A stretch of 9,194 nt of DNA, taken from contig JAFADT010000312.1 in the NCBI GenBank assembly GCA_023424585.1, forward strand, positions 1 through 9,194. Direction: 5' to 3'. Positions 1 through 7,063 of this stretch are shown piece by piece. This DNA comes from Pseudomonadota bacterium. GTDB taxonomy: Bacteria > Myxococcota > Myxococcia > Myxococcales > Myxococcaceae. Each line of letters starts with the position of its first letter. Position 1 is the stretch's first letter. The position numbers were made by a program, and so were the translations under genes. Under the pieces are notes generated by a model. The model did not search any database. It had not been told where the DNA came from and saw only the letters and a list, made by a program, of their open reading frames with translations.

Positions 1-261
1 GGCACGGACGGGGTGGGGGACCTGCTGGGCCTCTCGCGGGCGCGGCTGCCGGAGCGCGACGAGCCGGTGGGCCCGCTGTCGCGGTTCTGGACGGACGACC
101 GGTACTTCACCAACCCGGACGCGGTGCGGCGGCGGCTGGCGCAGCTCAACCGCGAGTCGGTGCGCGCGGACTTCGCGGAGCGGCGGCTGCTGCGCACGTC
201 GGGGCTGCTGACGGACGACACCACGCTGGTGGTGCTGCGCCGCCGGATGGGGAGGGCGTGA
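1..261 (+). CDS. PP2C-family protein serine/threonine phosphatase, C-terminal part (5' end outside window)
   Basis: The open frame enters from the left edge and stops with TGA at 259-261, so only the last 86 residues are visible. The first residues read GTDGVGDLL, which matches the conserved SDG-x-x-D motif of PP2C (PPM) phosphatases. The end reads LTDDTTLVVLRRR, which matches the metal-binding DD followed by the last core beta strand of this family. These enzymes are metal-dependent (Mn/Mg) cytosolic phosphatases that remove phosphate from Ser/Thr. The kinase gene starts 4 bases after the stop, so the two are almost certainly co-transcribed and probably act as an antagonistic pair. A Gly takes the place often held by Trp in the first motif, which is not disabling. 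The catalytic N-terminal half cannot be judged from here. Confidence 0.85.
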   Translation, partial: GTDGVGDLLGLSRARLPERDEPVGPLSRFWTDDRYFTNPDAVRRRLAQLNRESVRADFAERRLLRTSGLLTDDTTLVVLRRRMGRA

Positions 262-265
262 GGCC

Positions 266-2134
266 ATGGACGTCTGGCTGGAGGGAAGGAAGGTCCGGTT
301 GGAGCCGCAGCGGGCGCTGGGCAAGGGCGGCGAGGCGGATGTCTATGACCTGGGGGATGGCCGCGCGCTCAAGGTCTTCAAGCGGCCCGAGCACCCGGAC
401 TACCAGGGCCTCGCGCCCGAGCAGGCCGCGGCGAAGGCCCGGCTCGCGGAGCACCAGCGCAAGCTGCGCGCGTTCCCCACGGGCCTTCCGGCGCGCGTGG
501 TGACGCCGCAGGTCCTGGCCACGGACAAGAAGGGCGCGGAGGTGCTGGGCTACGCGATGCGCAAGCTGGACGGCGTGGAGCCGCTGCGCCGCTGGAGCGA
601 GCCGGCGTTCCGCCGCGCGGGAGGCAAGGCCGCCGACGCGGTGACGGTGCTGGCGGGGCTGCACCGCGTGCTGGGAGCGGTGCACGCGGCGGGCGTGGTG
701 GTGGGGGACTTCAACGACCTGAACGTGCTGACGGTGGGCACGGACGCGTACCTCATCGACGCGGACAGCTTCCAGTTCGGCGCCTTCCTGTGTCCGGTGT
801 TCACGGAGAGGTTCCTGGACCCGCTGCGGCTGGACGCGGGCGCGCAGGCGCTGACGCCCGCTCGGCCGGCGACGGTGGAGAGTGATTGGTATGCCTTCGC
901 CGTCACCGTGATGCAGTCGCTGCTGTGCGTGGGGCCGCAGGGCGGCATCCACAAGCCGAAGGCGCAGGCGGCGCGGCTGAACGCGGTGGGGCGGCTGCTC
1001 CAGCGCGTCACGGTGCTCCACCCGGACGTGCAGTACCCCAGGCCCGCGCTGCCCCGGGCCACGCTGCCGGACGCGCTGCTGCACCTGTTCCACCAGGTGT
1101 TCGTGGAGGACCGGCGCGACGCCTTCCCGCTGCCGGTGCTGGAGGGGCTGCGCTTCACGGCGTGCGCGTCGTGCGGCCTGGAGCACGCGCGGGCCTCGTG
1201 CCCCACGTGCCAGCCGCACGCGACGGTGGCGGCCACGCCGGTGTCGGCGGCGCGCGGGCAGGTGACCGCGAAGCGGAAGTTCACGACCCGGGGCGTGCTG
1301 CTGCACGCGAGCGCGGAGGACGGGACGGTGCGCTTCGTCTACCACGCGGACGGCGCGTACCGGCGCGAGGACGGCCGCAGGGTGATGCGCGGCGCCCTGG
1401 ACCCGTCGCTGCGCTGGGAGGTGCAGGGGGACGTGACGCTGCTGGGACAGCGGGGGCGCGTGGCGGTGTTCCCGCCGGGCCAGGGGCCGGAGTACCTGGG
1501 CGTGGATGTCTGCGACCAGCGGCCGGTGTTCGCGGCCAATGCCAGACACCGGTTCTGGGCGGCGGGCGGCGGGCTGTGGCGGGACGGGACCTACGGCGCC
1601 GAGCGGTGGGGCGACGTGCTGCAAGGCCAGACGCGGCTGTTCGTGGGCCCCCGGTTCGGCCTGGGGTTCCACCGCGCGGCGGGGCTGCGAGGCGCCTTCC
1701 TGTTCAACGTGGAGCGCAAGGGCCTGCGGGACGGGCTCGCGCTGCCGTGGCCCTCCGGGCAGCTGCTGGACGCGGAGGCGGTGTTCGACGGGGACACCGT
1801 GTGGCTGCTGCTCGCGGAGGAGGCCGGCGGACGCACGGTGCACCACGCGGTGCTGCTGGGGCCGGACGGCGCGGTGCGCGCGAGCGCCCGGGCCGACGCG
1901 GGGGACGGTTCGTGGCTGGGGACGCTGCGCGGGAAGTGCGCCGTGGGGGGCGCGCTCTTCTGCGCCACGGACGCGGGGCTCGTGCGCGTGGAGCACCGGC
2001 AGGGCCGGCTGGAGGCGGCGCGCGAGTTCCCGGACGCGGAGCCGTTCGTGGACGCGGGCTGCGGGCTGCTGCTGTCGCGCGAGGGCTTGACGGTGGTGGG
2101 GCCTCAGGACCTCACCGTGTTGCGGATGAACTGA
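266..2134 (+). CDS. TerY-P/YegI-like protein kinase with zinc ribbon and long beta-rich C-terminal region
   Basis: The product has 622 residues. Visible kinase motifs are a glycine loop GKGGEADV (19-26), the ATP lysine in ALKVFK (K36), a catalytic loop GDFNDLN with D148 and N153 spaced DxxxxN, and a metal motif LIDADSFQF (D165) in place of DFG. The GD-x-N-x-x-N and ID-x-DSFQ wording is, from memory, typical of the atypical kinases that accompany PP2C and TerY-like vWA proteins, not of Hanks-type kinases. Residues 300-315 form a CxxC-x8-CxxC zinc ribbon (C300, C303, C312, C315). Residues of about 335-622 contain repeated short beta-type segments and could be a propeller-like sensor or binding module; that is inference. 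I see no membrane segment, so a cytosolic Ser/Thr kinase is expected. The ATG at 266 has GGAGG 10 bases upstream. A 21-base gap leads to the hydrolase gene. Confidence 0.85.
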   Translation: MDVWLEGRKVRLEPQRALGKGGEADVYDLGDGRALKVFKRPEHPDYQGLAPEQAAAKARLAEHQRKLRAFPTGLPARVVTPQVLATDKKGAEVLGYAMRKLDGVEPLRRWSEPAFRRAGGKAADAVTVLAGLHRVLGAVHAAGVVVGDFNDLNVLTVGTDAYLIDADSFQFGAFLCPVFTERFLDPLRLDAGAQALTPARPATVESDWYAFAVTVMQSLLCVGPQGGIHKPKAQAARLNAVGRLLQRVTVLHPDVQYPRPALPRATLPDALLHLFHQVFVEDRRDAFPLPVLEGLRFTACASCGLEHARASCPTCQPHATVAATPVSAARGQVTAKRKFTTRGVLLHASAEDGTVRFVYHADGAYRREDGRRVMRGALDPSLRWEVQGDVTLLGQRGRVAVFPPGQGPEYLGVDVCDQRPVFAANARHRFWAAGGGLWRDGTYGAERWGDVLQGQTRLFVGPRFGLGFHRAAGLRGAFLFNVERKGLRDGLALPWPSGQLLDAEAVFDGDTVWLLLAEEAGGRTVHHAVLLGPDGAVRASARADAGDGSWLGTLRGKCAVGGALFCATDAGLVRVEHRQGRLEAAREFPDAEPFVDAGCGLLLSREGLTVVGPQDLTVLRMN

Positions 2135-2155
2135 AACACAGACAGGGGGCTGGAC

Positions 2156-3223
2156 ATGACGAAGACGACCGCGAAGGAACTGCCGCTGCCCGGGTTCTAC
2201 GACTCCAACCACGCGGCGGAGTACGGCTACGGCCCGAACGCCGGGAAGCTCCAGCGCGACGCCGGAGCGTGGAAGGCGGCGCAGGGCGTGACGGCGGCGG
2301 CCACGGACCGCTTCAACCTGCACCTGCTGCTCATCGACGTGCAGAAGGACTTCTGCCTCCCGGATGGCTCGCTGTACGTGGCGGGGCGCAGCGGGCGGGG
2401 CGCCATCGACGACAACCGCCGCATCGCGGAGTTCATCTACCGGAACCTGGGGACGCTGACGAACGTCACCGCGACGCTGGACACGCACTTCGCCTACCAG
2501 ATCTTCTTCCCGTCCTTCTGGGTGGACCAGGACGACCAGCCGCTCCAGCCGTACCGCGAGGTGACTCGCGAGCAGCTCGAGCGCGGCCAGGCGAGGCCGA
2601 ACCCGGCGGTGGCGAAGTGGCTGTGCGGCGGCAACTACCCGTGGCTGCTCAAGCAGGTGAAGTTCTACTGCGAGGAGCTGGAGCGCGCGGGGAAGTACAC
2701 CCTCTACCTGTGGCCGCCGCACTGCCTGCTGGGCAGCGACGGGCACGCGCTGTCGGGCGTGGTGCAGGAGGCGCGGCTGTTCCACTCGTATGCGCGCGGC
2801 GTGCAGTCGTGGGTGGAGGTGAAGGGCGGCAACCCGCTGACGGAGAACTACTCGGTGCTGCGGCCGGAGGTGCTGATGCGGCATGACGGCCAGCCGCTCG
2901 CGCAGCGCAACACGCAGTTCCTGAAGACGCTGCTCACCTCGGACGCGGTGGTGATTGGCGGCCAGGCCGCCAGCCACTGCGTGAAGAGCAGCATCGACGA
3001 CCTGCTGGGAGAGATCGTCGCGCAGGACGCGGCGCTGGCTCGCAAGGTGTACCTGCTGACGGACTGCATGTCGTCGGTGACGGTGCCGGACGGCAAGGGC
3101 GGCTTCGCGGCGGACTTCACGCCGCAGGCGGACGCGGCGCTCAAGCGCTTCGCGGACGCGGGCATGCACCTGGTGAAGTCGACGGAGCCGCTCGCGAGCT
3201 GGCCGGACCTGCACCTGGCGTGA
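2156..3223 (+). CDS. Nicotinamidase/isochorismatase-fold cysteine hydrolase, enlarged
   Basis: The product has 355 residues, well above the roughly 180-215 usual for nicotinamidases. The Asp-Lys-Cys triad appears complete: D61 in LLLIDVQKDF, K223 in VEVKGGNP and C275 in GGQAASHCVKSS. The metal ligands of the nicotinamidase type also look present: D109 and H111 in TLDTHF, and H189 in WPPHCLLG. The added length is an N-terminal extension of about 50 residues and an insertion of about 60 residues between H111 and H189. The family cleaves nicotinamide, isochorismate, biuret or related amides through a thioester on the Cys; the substrate here cannot be told. An AGGGGG ribosome site lies 6 bases before the ATG. 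The gene sits between kinase and vWA genes with gaps of 21 and 38 bases, so a link to their signalling is likely. Fold and active site are well supported, function is not. Confidence 0.9.
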   Translation: MTKTTAKELPLPGFYDSNHAAEYGYGPNAGKLQRDAGAWKAAQGVTAAATDRFNLHLLLIDVQKDFCLPDGSLYVAGRSGRGAIDDNRRIAEFIYRNLGTLTNVTATLDTHFAYQIFFPSFWVDQDDQPLQPYREVTREQLERGQARPNPAVAKWLCGGNYPWLLKQVKFYCEELERAGKYTLYLWPPHCLLGSDGHALSGVVQEARLFHSYARGVQSWVEVKGGNPLTENYSVLRPEVLMRHDGQPLAQRNTQFLKTLLTSDAVVIGGQAASHCVKSSIDDLLGEIVAQDAALARKVYLLTDCMSSVTVPDGKGGFAADFTPQADAALKRFADAGMHLVKSTEPLASWPDLHLA

Positions 3224-3245
3224 CGTCTGACCTGGGCACTCACAC

Positions 3246-3253
3246 GAAGGGAG
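3246..3253 (+). promoter_or_regulatory. Ribosome-binding site that decides the vWA start
   Basis: The purine-rich GAAGGGAG lies 8 bases before the ATG at 3262. A longer in-frame reading from the GTG at 3220, which overlaps the hydrolase stop, has no such site before it. The ATG is therefore the better start. Confidence 0.6.
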
Positions 3254-3261
3254 ACACGGAC

Positions 3262-4056
3262 ATGAGCAAGGCGAACGGGACGGGTGTCACGAAGCTCTTC
3301 GAGGACGCGCACGCGGAGGGCGTGCTGAGCGCCGCGGCGCTTCAGACGCTCACGGTGGTGGACCTGGGCGCGCAGATCCAGGCGGGCCTGGGCATCCACG
3401 TGGACGACGTGCAGGCGAGCGAGGTGGTGCTGGTGACGGTGATGCCGGATGACTCCGGGAGCATCGCGCACTCGGGGCACGAGAAGACGGTGTGCGACGG
3501 GCACAACCTGGTGCTGGATGCGCTGCTGGCGAGCCAGCAGAAGGACGGTGTGCTGTTCCACACGCGCTACCTGAATGGCCACGTGCTCAATCCCTTCCGG
3601 CCGCTGGAGGACGTGGTGCGGATGCACTCCAAGAACTACTCGGCGGACAACGGGACGCCGCTGTACGATCAGGCGGTGGTGCTGCTGGGCACGGTGCTGG
3701 CGAAGGCGCAGGAGTTCAGCGGCAACGGGGTGCCGGTGCGCACGGTGACGCTGCTCATCACGGATGGCGCGGATCAGGCCTCCCAGAAGGCGCGGGCGCA
3801 GGACGTGGCGGCGCTGGTGAAGGACCTGCACCGGGTGGAGAACCACATCGTCGCGGCGATGGGCATCGACGACGGGGTGACGGACTTCCGGCGCGTGTTC
3901 CAGGAGATGGGCATCGCGGACCGCTGGATTCTCACGCCGGGGCAGAGCGCCCAGGAGATCCGCGCCGCGTTCCAGGTGTTCAGCCAGTCCGCGGTGCGCG
4001 TCAGCCAGGGCGCGGCCAGCTTCAGCCGCACGGCGCTGGGCGGCTTCGGGGCCTAG
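3262..4056 (+). CDS. TerY-like vWA domain protein
   Basis: The product has 264 residues and is a single von Willebrand factor A domain. The metal-ion-dependent adhesion site is complete: DDSGS (D63, S65, S67), the threonine in NGTPLYDQ (T132) and the aspartate in LLITDGAD (D168). A short N-terminal region (1-50) and a C-terminal tail rich in Ser, Ala and Gly flank the domain. vWA proteins of this kind are cytosolic metal-dependent binding modules. In TerY-P operons they accompany a PP2C phosphatase and a kinase and are thought to scaffold or be substrates of them. It closes the rightward operon, 38 bases after the hydrolase. An alternative GTG start at 3220 would add 14 residues and overlap the upstream stop as GTGA, but it lacks a ribosome site. 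Confidence 0.87.
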   Translation: MSKANGTGVTKLFEDAHAEGVLSAAALQTLTVVDLGAQIQAGLGIHVDDVQASEVVLVTVMPDDSGSIAHSGHEKTVCDGHNLVLDALLASQQKDGVLFHTRYLNGHVLNPFRPLEDVVRMHSKNYSADNGTPLYDQAVVLLGTVLAKAQEFSGNGVPVRTVTLLITDGADQASQKARAQDVAALVKDLHRVENHIVAAMGIDDGVTDFRRVFQEMGIADRWILTPGQSAQEIRAAFQVFSQSAVRVSQGAASFSRTALGGFGA

Positions 4057-4126
4057 CGGGGGAGTATCCCGTGCCGGCCACCCGGGCGCGACGCCGCCGC
4101 CGCGCCGGAGGGGCCGGCGTCACGCC

Positions 4127-4173
4127 CGGAGGAGGCCTCCGAGCCGCTGGCGGCCCTCCGCTGGCCGCTGGTG
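4127..4173. terminator. Two GC-rich hairpins between convergent genes, possible terminator
   Basis: CGGAGG at 4127-4132 pairs with CCTCCG at 4136-4141 around a 3-base loop. GCGGCC at 4150-4155 pairs with GGCCGC at 4163-4168 around a 7-base loop, and on the plus-strand RNA this stem grows to 11 pairs (4145-4173) with G-U wobbles. Neither is followed by a T run, so a classical intrinsic terminator is not proven. The place, between the vWA stop and the TPR stop, is where terminators for both operons are expected. The rest of 4057-4185 shows no gene. Confidence 0.35.
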
Positions 4174-4185
4174 CCGCACGCATGC

Positions 4186-4623
4186 TCAGGCGTCCTCGGG
4201 GGGCCGCAGACGCGACTGGATGAACTCCAGGTACTTCGCGTCGTCGCCTTCGAAGATCTCCTCGTCTCCTCCCATGTACGCGCGGGCCAGCTCGTCGGCC
4301 GCGCGGGCCTCGTCTCCCAGCTCGAAGGCGCACTGGCCGAGCCGCAGGTGGATGAAGGGATTGCCGAGCCCGCCCGGCGAGCGGACGGCCTCGCGGAAGT
4401 GCTCGCGGCACTCCTCGAAGCGTTCGAGCTGGAAGTACATGTCGCCGATGGCGGCGCGCACCCAGGTGTTCTGCGGGTGGTCGTGGGTCGGCTCGGGGAG
4501 CAGGGCGAGGGCGGCCTTGAAGTGGTTCAGGGCCTGCTCGAAGTCGCCATCGCCCGCGGCGGAGTCTCCCCGGGCGCAGAGGTCCGTGATGCGCTGGTGG
4601 GTTTCATCCGAGATCGACGTCAT
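4186..4623 (-). CDS. Small tetratricopeptide-repeat (TPR) protein
   Basis: The product has 145 residues and no signal peptide or membrane segment. Three TPR-like helical pairs can be seen at about 17-45 (GDFEQALNHFKAALALLP), 53-85 (GDMYFQLERFEECREHFREA) and 89-120 (HLRLGQCAFELGDEARAADE). The tail reads EEIFEGDDAKYLEFIQSRL. TPR folds bind partner proteins; no enzyme motif is present. It lies 134 bases downstream of the YcaO gene on the same strand, too far to assume translation coupling, and a hairpin with terminator features sits between them. The start ATG has GGAG 5 bases upstream, and this GGAG lies inside a strong inverted repeat. A role with either neighbouring operon is unproven. Stand-alone TPR proteins with a similar acidic tail are, as I recall, common in proteobacteria, without a fixed function. 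Confidence 0.82.
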   Translation of the reverse strand: MTSISDETHQRITDLCARGDSAAGDGDFEQALNHFKAALALLPEPTHDHPQNTWVRAAIGDMYFQLERFEECREHFREAVRSPGGLGNPFIHLRLGQCAFELGDEARAADELARAYMGGDEEIFEGDDAKYLEFIQSRLRPPEDA

Positions 4624-4625
4624 CG

Positions 4626-4667
4626 CTGCTCCGAGGCCGGGGGAGACACTCGCGGCCCTCGGAGCAG
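4626..4667 (-). promoter_or_regulatory. Inverted repeat covering the TPR gene ribosome-binding site
   Basis: CTGCTCCGAGG at 4626-4636 is perfectly repeated in inverted form at 4657-4667. Three more pairs follow after a single bulged base (4637-4639 with 4653-4655), leaving a loop of 13 bases. On the minus-strand RNA the 3' arm contains the GGAG ribosome site (4629-4632) and ends 2 bases before the ATG at 4623. If transcribed in full, it would hide the ribosome site. If the promoter is a TACACT-like -10 box at 4666-4671 (minus strand), it would be a DNA operator over the start of transcription instead. The sequence alone does not separate the two. Confidence 0.5.
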
Positions 4668-4704
4668 TGTAGTGGGAGACAGCCCTCGCGCACGAAACCG
4701 CGGG

Positions 4705-4726
4705 GCCGGGCTGGCTGATGCCCGGC
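4705..4726 (-). terminator. Candidate terminator hairpin after the YcaO gene
   Basis: GCCGGGC at 4705-4711 and GCCCGGC at 4720-4726 are perfect inverted arms around an 8-base loop. The hairpin begins 31 bases after the YcaO stop codon. Read on the minus strand it is followed by CCCCGCGGTTTCG, so there is only a weak T tract. An alternative pairing uses GGCCGG near 4703 and CCGGCC near 4731. It is a plausible end for the leftward operon. Confidence 0.4.
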
Positions 4727-4757
4727 GCCGCCGGCCCGCTGCGCCCCGTGTCGTGGG

Positions 4758-6233
4758 TCACTGTCCCCCGAAGCGGCGGCTCGCGAGCGCCGCTGGCACC
4801 GCGTGCCGGCCCGGCTCCCGATAAAGCGCATACAGCCGCCCCACGCGCGCCTCCGCCAGCCGCGCGTTGAACCAGACCGGTCCTCCCAGCCGCAGCTCGG
4901 CCTCCGGCGTCAGCCGCACCGGCGGCGCTCCTGGCGGCGGCGCTCCCAGGCCCACCAGCGGATCCCTCCGCTCCAGGAGCCTCGCCACGTTGCGCTCGCC
5001 CAGGCGGCTGTGCGTCATCGTCTCCGCCTCCAGGCCCGGCACCAGCGCCTTCAGCACGTGCACCTGCCGCCCCGGCGGCGACAGGTCCGCGACCAGGATG
5101 TCGAAGCCCGCCGCGTGCAGCTGCCGCACCACGTGGTCGCACCGCAGCGACGGGTCCTCCAGCGCGGGCGCTCGGGACAGGTCCTCGAAGCGCACCTTCT
5201 GACGGACCCCCAGCGTGCACGCCGTCAGCTCGCGCAGCTCGGAGGCCGGCAACCGCGCCCACTCCACCATCGCGTTCAGCGCGCGCGGCTCCTCCGCCTC
5301 CAGGTCCACCAGCGGCACGAAGCGGTCCATGTACTCCTGGGGCGCGACCCGGGCCACCTCGCTCAGCGGCCCGTGCATGAACACCTTGCGCGCTCGCGAG
5401 CAGGCGTACTCCAGCAGCGCCTTGCGCAGCGCCCGGTCCCGGTCCGGGTCGGCCGCCTCTCCGCAGGCCGTCACCATCAGCGGCCGCTGCCCCGCGCCCG
5501 GGTCCCGGCCCACCACGTACAGGTTCACCAGGCCGAAGTCCGTGCTGGCCAGCTTCACCAGCACCTCCACGCCCGCGCGCTGGTAGCGCTCCAGCAGCTC
5601 GCGCACGTCCGGCGGCAGGTCCACACCCTCCAGGTCCAGCGCCACGCCCTGGTCCATGGCGTGGGACATCAGCCCGTTGCCGTCGCGCTGGATGAGCTCC
5701 AGCAGGCCGTGCGCCAGCGCCTGGGGCCGCGTCAGCCCCGCGCCCAGGCCGTGGGTGATGGGCGCGATGAGCGGCGCGCGCCCCTGGAGCTGCCCGGGAT
5801 GGATGGCGACGTACTCCTCCGGCACCAGCACCCGCTCGCCCGTGGACAGCCGCTGCATCTCCACCCAGACGAGCGGCAGGTCCGGCTGATACGGGCTGCC
5901 CGCGGGCAGCCCCAGCGTGAGCGGATCCGCCACCGCCGTGGGGCCTCGCGCGCGCACCAGCGCCGCGTAGCTGCCGTGAACGCGGGGCATGCGATGCATG
6001 GCGAGCGCGCAGAAGGTCCCCTCCACCAGCCCGCCCAGCGCCCCCACCCGCGCCTCCTCGTCCGTGCGGCCGTAGCCGCTGCCGTGCAGCACCGCGCCCG
6101 GCTCGTTCCCCAGGCGCAGGCTGGCGGAGGCCACCGGGATCCCCAGCCGGTCGATGGCGTCGATGCGGAACAGCTGCAGGGCGCCGGTGGTCATGGCGCG
6201 GTGATAGGCATCCAGGGCTCGGGCAATGCTCAT
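4758..6233 (-). CDS. YcaO-family ATP-dependent peptide-modifying protein
   Basis: The product has 491 residues. Three YcaO motifs are visible in order: GYGRTDEEARVGALGGLVEG (E71), HGLGAGLTRPQALAHGLLEL followed by IQRD (E179, Q182), and DRALRKALLEYACSR (E275). The C-terminal HVLKALVPGLE (392-402) is the strand-and-loop typical of the family. YcaO enzymes use ATP to activate backbone amides, giving azolines, thioamides or amidines, and some help methylthiolate ribosomal protein S12. The tail ends RRFGGQ and lacks the Pro-rich end common in azoline-forming cyclodehydratases, and no E1-like or ocin-ThiF partner gene is seen in the window. The first motif lacks the second Glu of the usual E-x-x-E-R. 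The ATG overlaps the stop of the MBL gene as ATGA, with GGAGGAG 5 bases upstream, so translation is probably coupled. Family is secure, chemistry and substrate are unknown. Confidence 0.88.
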   Translation of the reverse strand: MSIARALDAYHRAMTTGALQLFRIDAIDRLGIPVASASLRLGNEPGAVLHGSGYGRTDEEARVGALGGLVEGTFCALAMHRMPRVHGSYAALVRARGPTAVADPLTLGLPAGSPYQPDLPLVWVEMQRLSTGERVLVPEEYVAIHPGQLQGRAPLIAPITHGLGAGLTRPQALAHGLLELIQRDGNGLMSHAMDQGVALDLEGVDLPPDVRELLERYQRAGVEVLVKLASTDFGLVNLYVVGRDPGAGQRPLMVTACGEAADPDRDRALRKALLEYACSRARKVFMHGPLSEVARVAPQEYMDRFVPLVDLEAEEPRALNAMVEWARLPASELRELTACTLGVRQKVRFEDLSRAPALEDPSLRCDHVVRQLHAAGFDILVADLSPPGRQVHVLKALVPGLEAETMTHSRLGERNVARLLERRDPLVGLGAPPPGAPPVRLTPEAELRLGGPVWFNARLAEARVGRLYALYREPGRHAVPAALASRRFGGQ

Positions 6234-7063
6234 GACAGCTCCTCCAGGGGAAGGGGGCGGGTGTGCGGCATGCCCGCGAGCAGCCGGTCGAACAGCGCCA
6301 GCGCGTGCTCGCGGGTGACACCGCGCGCGAACTCGAACGAGGTGAAGACGTTCTCGAACGGGAGCCGCTTGAGCACCGCGCGGTAGCGGCGCAGCTCGCC
6401 GTGGCTCAGCGGGATCGCGGCGTGGAGGCCCTTGTGGCACGACAGCGCCGTGGGCCTGCCCCGCGCGTCCAGGTCCACCTTCAGCGCGTCCCCGCAGAAC
6501 AGCGAGCGGGTCCGCGCGTCGTACAGCACCGTCTGGCCTTCGTAGTGGCCCCCCACGCAGTGCAGCGTCAGGTCCGGCGCCAGCGCGTGCTCGTCATCCA
6601 CCGGCCAGCGCACCTGGAAGGCCTTGCTGTAGGGCACCGCGTCCCGGTGCAGCACGAGCAGCGGGTCGAAGTGCTCCTGCAGCTGCCACAGCGCCCCGAA
6701 GCCGTGCGGGTGCGACGCGGACAGCACGGGGAGGCCGCCCTGCACCTCGATGAACTCCAGCGCGGACCGCGAGTACCAGGGCGCGCCCTCGAAGCCCACG
6801 TTGCCTTCGGGCCTGCGCAGGAGCCACCCCGTGGAGCCCATGCCGAAGGGCGGCGTGCAGGTGAAGCCCCAGATGCCGGGCAGCGTCTCCTCCCAGCGCG
6901 TGCTGAGCCGCTCCGACACCTGGCCCGCCGTCTGGAAGTCCCAGCCGTCGCGCGGCAGCGCGTTGCGCGCGTCCAGGCAGGTGGGGCAGTTCGTGGGCTG
7001 CCCACGCGGGAAGCCCGGCTGCCACGTGCCGCAGTGGGTGCAGGCGTAGCGGGTCAGTGGCAT
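6230..7063 (-). CDS. Metallo-beta-lactamase-fold protein with N-terminal zinc ribbon
   Basis: The product has 277 residues. CTHC (C8, C11) and CPTC (C26, C29) form a rubredoxin-like zinc ribbon at the N-terminus. The MBL part shows SASHPHGFGALWQL (H118, H120), GGHYEGQTVLYD (H173) and SLFCGDALK (D192). The usual HxHxDH motif is HPHGFG here, so the Asp and third His of the second metal site are missing, and the final His of the fold is not evident. I recall MBL proteins of a YflN-like group carrying an HPHYY-type motif, so this may be a natural variant, not decay. A mononuclear or non-hydrolytic site is possible. The gene overlaps the upstream dehydrogenase by 10 bases and the downstream YcaO gene by 4. 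The ATG has GGGAGGG about 10 bases upstream. The cytosolic product may act with the YcaO protein on the same substrate; that is inference. Confidence 0.83.
   Translation of the reverse strand: MPLTRYACTHCGTWQPGFPRGQPTNCPTCLDARNALPRDGWDFQTAGQVSERLSTRWEETLPGIWGFTCTPPFGMGSTGWLLRRPEGNVGFEGAPWYSRSALEFIEVQGGLPVLSASHPHGFGALWQLQEHFDPLLVLHRDAVPYSKAFQVRWPVDDEHALAPDLTLHCVGGHYEGQTVLYDARTRSLFCGDALKVDLDARGRPTALSCHKGLHAAIPLSHGELRRYRAVLKRLPFENVFTSFEFARGVTREHALALFDRLLAGMPHTRPLPLEELS

Noticed and set aside
146..3214. A 1022-codon open frame on the minus strand opposite the kinase and hydrolase genes
   Set aside because: Its product is a low-complexity Arg/His/Leu/Gln/Val mix, as expected for the antisense frame of GC-rich genes, and the plus-strand genes have clear family motifs.
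3220..3261. Upstream GTG start for the vWA gene overlapping the hydrolase stop as GTGA
   Set aside because: No ribosome site precedes it, while the ATG at 3262 has a good one; the 14 extra residues match nothing recognisable.
4624..6321. Extension of the TPR frame upstream through the YcaO region to make a 711-residue protein
   Set aside because: The extra part is Gly/Ala/Arg-rich shadow sequence in another frame of the YcaO and MBL genes; the TPR fold begins right after the ATG at 4623, which has its own ribosome site.
4803..6386. A 527-codon plus-strand frame opposite the YcaO gene
   Set aside because: It is an antisense shadow; the minus strand carries all three YcaO motifs.
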